Source of the DNA: Spirochaetota bacterium
GTDB lineage: Bacteria > Spirochaetota > UBA4802 > JAFGJZ01
Direction of reading: 5' to 3'
DNA length: 9,244 nucleotides
Assembly (NCBI GenBank): GCA_023396615.1
Contig: JAEWVM010000100.1
Location: forward strand, 1 to 9,244
Both the position numbers and the translations under genes were made by a program. Numbering within the stretch: the first letter of the stretch is position 1; each line of letters opens with the position of its first letter. This document shows, one piece after another, positions 5,346 to 9,244 of the stretch. The notes beneath the pieces were generated by a model. That model saw only the letters and a list, made by a program, of their open reading frames with translations, did not search any database and was not told where the DNA came from.

Positions 5346-6821
5346 ATGAATCAAATCAGTTTCAGTACAAATGCCGCTAAAAGCGGCAGGATGACATTGT
5401 CTGTTATTAGTGAAGACGGACATGAAGTATTTATTCACAGTAGAATTCATCCGGAAAATGATAAATCTGTTTCATTATCTGAAGATTTTTCAGGATGTGT
5501 GATTCTTCTCGGTTTGGGTCTCGGATATCATGTAATGAACCTGAATGCTGAAAAAATTAAAGAACTGATTGTTGTTGAAATTTCTGAAGAAATCGCACAA
5601 ATAGGCAAAGATATTGTTTTAGAAAACATTTCGCAAAAAGCCAAGATTGATTTTGTTTCACCGGAATCAAAAGAATTTTCAGATAAATTTTGGGAACAGC
5701 TGATAAGTATTGAGACTTCATCGTCGTTTGCTATTCTTGAACATCCTGCCTCAGTTAGAGCTTTCCCTTCATATTATACAAAAGCAAGAGAAACATTGAG
5801 TTCTTATATCTCAAAAAAAGCCTCTGATACTCTCACCATAAAAAAGTTCGGCATTTTATATTTTAAAAACATTTTAAAAAACATGGATTCCTTTGTTTCT
5901 TCGTCTTCAATTGAGTGCTTCAAAGATAAATTTAATGAATATGAAGCAGTTATTGTTTCTTCCGGCCCATCCATTGACTTATATGCAGAGAAAATTAAAA
6001 ATATTGAAAGTAAAGTTTTTATTATTGCCGTTGATTCTGCTCTTCCTGTTTTGGCAGAAAATAAAATAGAGCCTGATTTTGTTATTTCAATAGATCCGCA
6101 AGCGTATACATGGGAGCACCTTAATGTAATAAAATCTTCAACTATATTGATACAGTCGCTGACCGCGCATAATTCAGTAAAAACAGATCGCCAGTATTTC
6201 TATCTTAATTCGCATCCAATGTGTCAGATAATTGATCATCTTTTCGATGCGGAAAACATTGATTCAAAATGCGGAAATGTCGCCGGAGATGCTATTAATT
6301 TTGCTAAATACTGCGGATTTAAAAAGACGTATATTGCAGGTATCGATTCATCGTTTCCTTTTCATGAGATTTATTCAAGATCAAGTTCTTATCAGAAAAG
6401 ATACTTGTTCAGATCAACACGGCTGAATACGTTAGAGAAACAGAACTCGGATTATATTTTTAAAAATTCTTCAAATTACAAGGTCGGGGGAGTAAATACC
6501 CGGAAGTCGTTCATAAATTATAAGAATGCTATCGAAAAAATTCTGAGTGACAAGTTTGTTCATATAAGCAAGTATTCTCTGCCTCTGAAAAACTGTGTGT
6601 TGTCTGATGAAATAGAAATTACATCTTATGAATCTGATAAAAGAAAAATGTTGAACAACATAGTCAAATCGGGTAATATCCTGAATATTTCTAAGAAGAA
6701 ATTAAATGATTTTGTAATGCAGAAGGAAGTGCGGGAAGAATTATTTGAGCAGTCCTTATCCGGCTGCAGTGAAGCACATACGAAAAAATTATTGGAGCTT
6801 ATGAAATGCGTGTTGGTGTAA
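5346..6821 (+). CDS. DUF115 / MptE-like, Maf (motility accessory factor)-type protein, putative glycosyltransferase
   Basis: A 491-residue cytoplasmic protein with the two-part layout of the Maf/DUF115 family. The N-terminal part has a nucleotide-binding-like CVILLGLGLGYHV (51-63) followed by an acidic-ended strand ELIVVEIS (73-80). The central DUF115 domain (about 195-400) carries SSGPSI (205-210), FIIAVDSALPVL (225-236), PDFVISIDPQ (243-252), CGNVAGDAINFAKYCGF (309-325) and YIAGIDSSF (329-337). The C-terminal region is helical and charged. In Campylobacter, Helicobacter and Aeromonas, related Maf proteins transfer nonulosonic acids such as pseudaminic acid to flagellin; archaeal MptE uses the same fold for pterin pyrophosphorylation. 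Given the likely spirochaete host, modification of flagellin or a surface polymer is the best guess, but no flagellar or sugar-synthesis gene is in view. No clear ribosome binding site precedes the ATG. Its end overlaps coaE by 16 bases. Confidence 0.82.
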   Translation: MNQISFSTNAAKSGRMTLSVISEDGHEVFIHSRIHPENDKSVSLSEDFSGCVILLGLGLGYHVMNLNAEKIKELIVVEISEEIAQIGKDIVLENISQKAKIDFVSPESKEFSDKFWEQLISIETSSSFAILEHPASVRAFPSYYTKARETLSSYISKKASDTLTIKKFGILYFKNILKNMDSFVSSSSIECFKDKFNEYEAVIVSSGPSIDLYAEKIKNIESKVFIIAVDSALPVLAENKIEPDFVISIDPQAYTWEHLNVIKSSTILIQSLTAHNSVKTDRQYFYLNSHPMCQIIDHLFDAENIDSKCGNVAGDAINFAKYCGFKKTYIAGIDSSFPFHEIYSRSSSYQKRYLFRSTRLNTLEKQNSDYIFKNSSNYKVGGVNTRKSFINYKNAIEKILSDKFVHISKYSLPLKNCVLSDEIEITSYESDKRKMLNNIVKSGNILNISKKKLNDFVMQKEVREELFEQSLSGCSEAHTKKLLELMKCVLV

Positions 6822-7405
6822 CGGGGAATTATTCTTCAGGAAAAAGTACTGTTTGCTCGTTTTTTGAAGAGCTTGGAGGGGCGATAATCGATACTGATAT
6901 TATTGCCAGGAAGGTTCTTGAAAAAGGAAGTAATGGACTAAAAAAAATTACAGAGTCATTCGGGGAAGAATTTATTCGTCCGGACGGCGAACTTGACAGA
7001 AGGAAGCTTGCTTACCATGTCTTTAAATCCGAAGAGCTCACGAAGAAACTGAATTTAATCGTTCATCCGCTTATTACTGATATTGTAATAAAAGAAAGTA
7101 TCGGAAATGACAGAATATATTTTATTAATGCACCTCTGCTTTTTGAGGCAAAATTGAATCCTCTCATGGAGAAAAATATAATAGTTGTTGCCGAAGAGAA
7201 CCTAATGATCGAAAGGGGCATGGCTAGAGATAAGCTGTCGGAGGAAGAAATACGGGATCGTCTTTCCCGCCAATTTTCTGTTAAGGAAAAAATCAAATTT
7301 TCCGATTATGTAATATATAATTCTGGAGATTTAACAGAAACAAGACGGCAGGTGGAAGATATATGGAAAATTTTAATGAGTCTTTTCAGCAGCAAAAACC
7401 TATAA
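6806..7405 (+). CDS. coaE: dephospho-CoA kinase
   Basis: Phosphorylates the 3'-hydroxyl of dephospho-CoA with ATP, the last step of coenzyme A synthesis. The 199-residue length is standard. Seen: P-loop GNYSSGKS at 7-14, with Lys13 and Ser14 for phosphate and magnesium; the DTDIIAR segment at 29-35, equivalent to the family's DAD-x-IAR; the lid-like region around 57-75; HPLI at 87-90; the substrate-side NAPLLFEA at 108-115; and RDRLSRQ (150-156) followed by DYVIYNSGD (167-175), the usual adenine-side ending. No key residue is missing. The ATG at 6806 has GGAG (6794-6797) eight bases upstream. It overlaps the preceding DUF115 gene by 16 bases and the following SPOR gene by 43 bases, so the three are almost certainly co-transcribed and translationally coupled. 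The last ten or so residues, over the SPOR overlap, are not conserved-looking. Confidence 0.95.
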   Translation: MRVGVTGNYSSGKSTVCSFFEELGGAIIDTDIIARKVLEKGSNGLKKITESFGEEFIRPDGELDRRKLAYHVFKSEELTKKLNLIVHPLITDIVIKESIGNDRIYFINAPLLFEAKLNPLMEKNIIVVAEENLMIERGMARDKLSEEEIRDRLSRQFSVKEKIKFSDYVIYNSGDLTETRRQVEDIWKILMSLFSSKNL

Positions 7406-8172
7406 GAAAAGAAGTTAAGGAAAAGAGCATTTATTCCCTTAATCTTGACGGGACAAGAATCGCTATTTTATGCTTTATAATTGTAGCGATAGTTGCGGTT
7501 ACATTCCTTATCGGAATGAAAATATCTGATGATGAATCAGTTCAGCTTCCTGAAGCTGTGACTACGCCAACAGACAACGGATTTATATCGGGAGACCCTT
7601 TGAGCACCATTCCTGATGAAGTTCCTTCTTCGGGAGCACAGACAGATTTGAGTTCAAAAGAAACTGGTGTTCAGTCTGTTAAAGATCCCTTATTTGCCGA
7701 AAATCAGAATGTGAAAACTGATTTGGATGAGAAGGAAGAAAAGACAATTCTTTCTGCAAAGAATAATGAAAGTCCGGTTCGCAGCTCAAAACCGAAAATC
7801 TCGTCAAAACCCAAGAAAAACAATAAATATGCTTCATCTAAAAAGCATGAATCAGCGGTAAAAAATACAAATGTTAAACCTGCATTTGCTTCAGTCAGCA
7901 GAAAGAATCATGAAGAGCGCATCTCGGTTTCAAAAGGAAAATTCGCGGTTCAGGTAGCCTCTTTTGATACTTTGTCAAAAGCCAAATCGGAAGTTGCATA
8001 TCTGAAATCTATTCATTTTGATGCTTATATTGATAAGACAAGTGTTGACGGACAGATGTTTTTTAGAGTCAAAATTGGACGTCTTGCGACTAAATCAGAA
8101 GCTTCTGATCTTCTTGATAAAGTTCAGGAAGAAAGCAGATATTCTGAATCGTTTATAGTTAAAGAAATATAA
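7363..8172 (+). CDS. SPOR-domain single-pass membrane protein
   Basis: A 269-residue bitopic protein: a short basic cytoplasmic N-terminus (1-31), one transmembrane helix (about 32-51, RIAILCFIIVAIVAVTFLIG), a long polar linker (52-190) and a SPOR domain (about 192-268: FAVQVASF, KAKSEVAYLKS, FFRVKIGRLATKSEA). SPOR domains bind peptidoglycan denuded of stem peptides and often place proteins at the division site; FtsN is the best known example. The layout is FtsN-like, but the family is too broad to name it. The linker is acidic first (55-126) and Lys/Ser-rich later (141-167), with SSKPK-like near-repeats, probably disordered in the periplasm. The ATG is preceded by GGTGGAAG (7351-7358) inside coaE, and the 43-base overlap is unusually long for a start but the hydrophobic helix and ribosome site support it; no later Met precedes the helix. 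A strong terminator follows. Confidence 0.9.
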   Translation: MENFNESFQQQKPIRKEVKEKSIYSLNLDGTRIAILCFIIVAIVAVTFLIGMKISDDESVQLPEAVTTPTDNGFISGDPLSTIPDEVPSSGAQTDLSSKETGVQSVKDPLFAENQNVKTDLDEKEEKTILSAKNNESPVRSSKPKISSKPKKNNKYASSKKHESAVKNTNVKPAFASVSRKNHEERISVSKGKFAVQVASFDTLSKAKSEVAYLKSIHFDAYIDKTSVDGQMFFRVKIGRLATKSEASDLLDKVQEESRYSESFIVKEI

Positions 8173-8193
8173 ATATATCAACAGCTGGATACG

Positions 8194-8223
8194 AAGGCAG
8201 ACTGAACAGGTCTGCCTTTTTTT
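8194..8223 (+). terminator. intrinsic terminator after the SPOR gene
   Basis: A perfect 9-bp stem, AAGGCAGAC (8194-8202) with GTCTGCCTT (8210-8218), and a 7-base loop, running into seven consecutive T (8217-8223). It ends the DUF115-coaE-SPOR transcript. Confidence 0.92.
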
Positions 8224-8262
8224 ATTATATAATCAGTCTTTTTTCGGCGTAATGTAAAATAT

Positions 8263-8268
8263 TTGACA
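8263..8268 (+). promoter_or_regulatory. possible -35 element for the CapA-like gene
   Basis: An exact TTGACA 54 bases before the start codon, in the gap after the terminator. No good -10 is found at 16-19 bases; TAACAC at a 15-base spacing and TATGTA at 22 are both poor. A promoter is expected here because a strong terminator precedes it, but its exact position is uncertain. Confidence 0.3.
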
Positions 8269-8322
8269 GGTGAAAAATCTGAATAACACTTATGTAATAT
8301 CAATTTATCGCCGGAGTGTAAG

Positions 8323-9244
8323 ATGGTTCTAATTTCCCATAAGATCAAAATGTTTATATCGGTAACAGTTTTCCTTATACCGCTATTCCTTCATCAGGAG
8401 GCGGAATCTTCAACCGCGGGACCTCTTTTTATTCAGGTACATTTTACTTCAGTTGTTTCAAATATAACTTCCGTACAGGCCGAGCAGATTTTAGATGGCA
8501 AAATATCCAATTTCAGAGAACTTGGCGGAGAAAATATTCCGATAAAAATATACGCTGAGAAAAAGATATCCTCATATCTGCGAAAAGAATATCCTCGTCT
8601 TAAATATGCTGAATCGGATTATTTTAGAGCGGCGGAGTATTCCAGTAAAAGTTTTATCGGAATATGTTCTGTAGAAGCCTTGAGTCCATGCGCCAAAACG
8701 CTGTATATAGACGGTATTTTGCCATGGGGGAAAATTGATTCAGATTATGTGCTGAGTTCATCATCAGGATATCCCCTAAGACGCGACTATGCGCCGTCCT
8801 GGAACGATTCTGAACATGTCAGCGTAATTCAGACCGGTGTTACGGCCATGACGAGAGCGTTTATCCCTGCTGTTGATAAGGGAGATGATGTCTGTGAACC
8901 GGTAAAAGAAACATGGCGCATAACTTCTTCGGCTGATATTTCCATGACTTCCAATGAAGTCTCATTTGATGAAAACTGCTCATATCCGTTTCCAAACCGA
9001 ATGAAGTTCTGCTCTCCTTACCGCTACTTTGATATATTAAAAAAATCGGGATTCAATATGATTGAACTCACCGGAAATCATAATAACGATTACGGACGTG
9101 AAGATAACACAAAGACAATTGAGCTCTATAAAAAGAACGGAATGAATTACTTCGGCGGCGGGCTTAATGAAAAAGAAGCTTCTGAGATAAAGTATATTGC
9201 AATTCGCGGCCGCAAATTCGCATTTGTCGGATTCAATCAGTGGG
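8323..9244 (+). CDS. exported PstS-like/CapA-family fusion protein, 5' part (runs off window end)
   Basis: The frame opens at ATG 8323, with GGAG (8313-8316) six bases upstream, and stays open for 307 codons to the window edge. Residues 1-30 look like a signal peptide (core MFISVTVFLIPLFL, 10-23). Residues about 34-135 resemble a PstS-type phosphate-binding fold: TSVQAEQILDGKISNFRELGG (49-69) echoes the eqlrdIfsGkItnWkelGG motif and is followed by PIKIYA; FIGICSVEALSPCAKTLYIDG (111-131) is the matching closing strand. From about 165 a CapA/PGA_cap metallophosphatase domain begins: TGVTAMTRAF (171-180), SADISMTSNEV (203-213), a SPYRYFDILKKSGFNMIELTGNH segment (231-253), NDYG (255-258) and YFGGGLNEKEA (276-286). 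CapA proteins take part in poly-gamma-glutamate or other surface polymer formation, often with unclear activity. The function here is unknown; a periplasmic or surface role is inferred. Confidence 0.8.
   Translation, partial: MVLISHKIKMFISVTVFLIPLFLHQEAESSTAGPLFIQVHFTSVVSNITSVQAEQILDGKISNFRELGGENIPIKIYAEKKISSYLRKEYPRLKYAESDYFRAAEYSSKSFIGICSVEALSPCAKTLYIDGILPWGKIDSDYVLSSSSGYPLRRDYAPSWNDSEHVSVIQTGVTAMTRAFIPAVDKGDDVCEPVKETWRITSSADISMTSNEVSFDENCSYPFPNRMKFCSPYRYFDILKKSGFNMIELTGNHNNDYGREDNTKTIELYKKNGMNYFGGGLNEKEASEIKYIAIRGRKFAFVGFNQW

Noticed and set aside
1..9244. CRISPR array, insertion sequence, toxin-antitoxin pair or defence island
   Set aside because: No regularly spaced repeats, transposase motifs, terminal inverted repeats or paired small genes of that type were seen on either strand.

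Overview
The window looks like an ordinary chromosomal stretch of an AT-rich, Gram-negative-type (double-membrane) bacterium, most likely a spirochaete close to Treponema. The support is indirect: a DUF115 (MptE/Maf-like) protein, a FecR-domain lipoprotein, an HD-GYP protein, frequent TTG starts and the general codon style. No rRNA or other decisive marker is present, so the taxonomic call is an inference. I see no CRISPR array, insertion sequence, phage gene or clear foreign island.

Layout. (1) 1-1986: the 3' half of an IMP dehydrogenase gene with striking similarity to eukaryotic IMPDH, followed after 14 bases by trpS (tryptophanyl-tRNA synthetase), closed by a strong hairpin that also serves the convergent gene. 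(2) 1986-2783, minus strand: a lipoprotein with a FecR domain. (3) 2784-3026: divergent intergenic region with a -35-like hexamer facing each way. (4) 3027-3739: tRNA-Leu(CAG), then, only 20 bases later, a small HD-GYP-type protein that starts with TTG and lacks the first conserved histidine of the family. (5) 3832-5286: pssA (phosphatidylserine synthase), a YaiI/UPF0178 protein and a YwbE-like small protein, closely spaced, probably one operon. (6) 5346-8172: a DUF115/Maf-like protein, coaE (dephospho-CoA kinase) and a single-pass SPOR-domain protein, with overlapping reading frames and a strong terminator after the last. (7) 8323-9244: the first 307 codons of an exported protein that joins a PstS-like binding-protein segment to a CapA-type metallophosphatase domain; it runs off the window.

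How the genes work together: mostly housekeeping (guanine nucleotides, tRNA charging, phospholipid and coenzyme A synthesis) mixed with envelope genes (FecR lipoprotein, SPOR protein, CapA-like protein, DUF115 protein). I do not find a convincing new multi-gene system. The points most worth a second look are the eukaryote-like IMPDH, the binding-protein/CapA fusion, the degenerate HD-GYP protein tied to a tRNA gene, and the DUF115 protein as a candidate flagellin or surface glycosylation factor.
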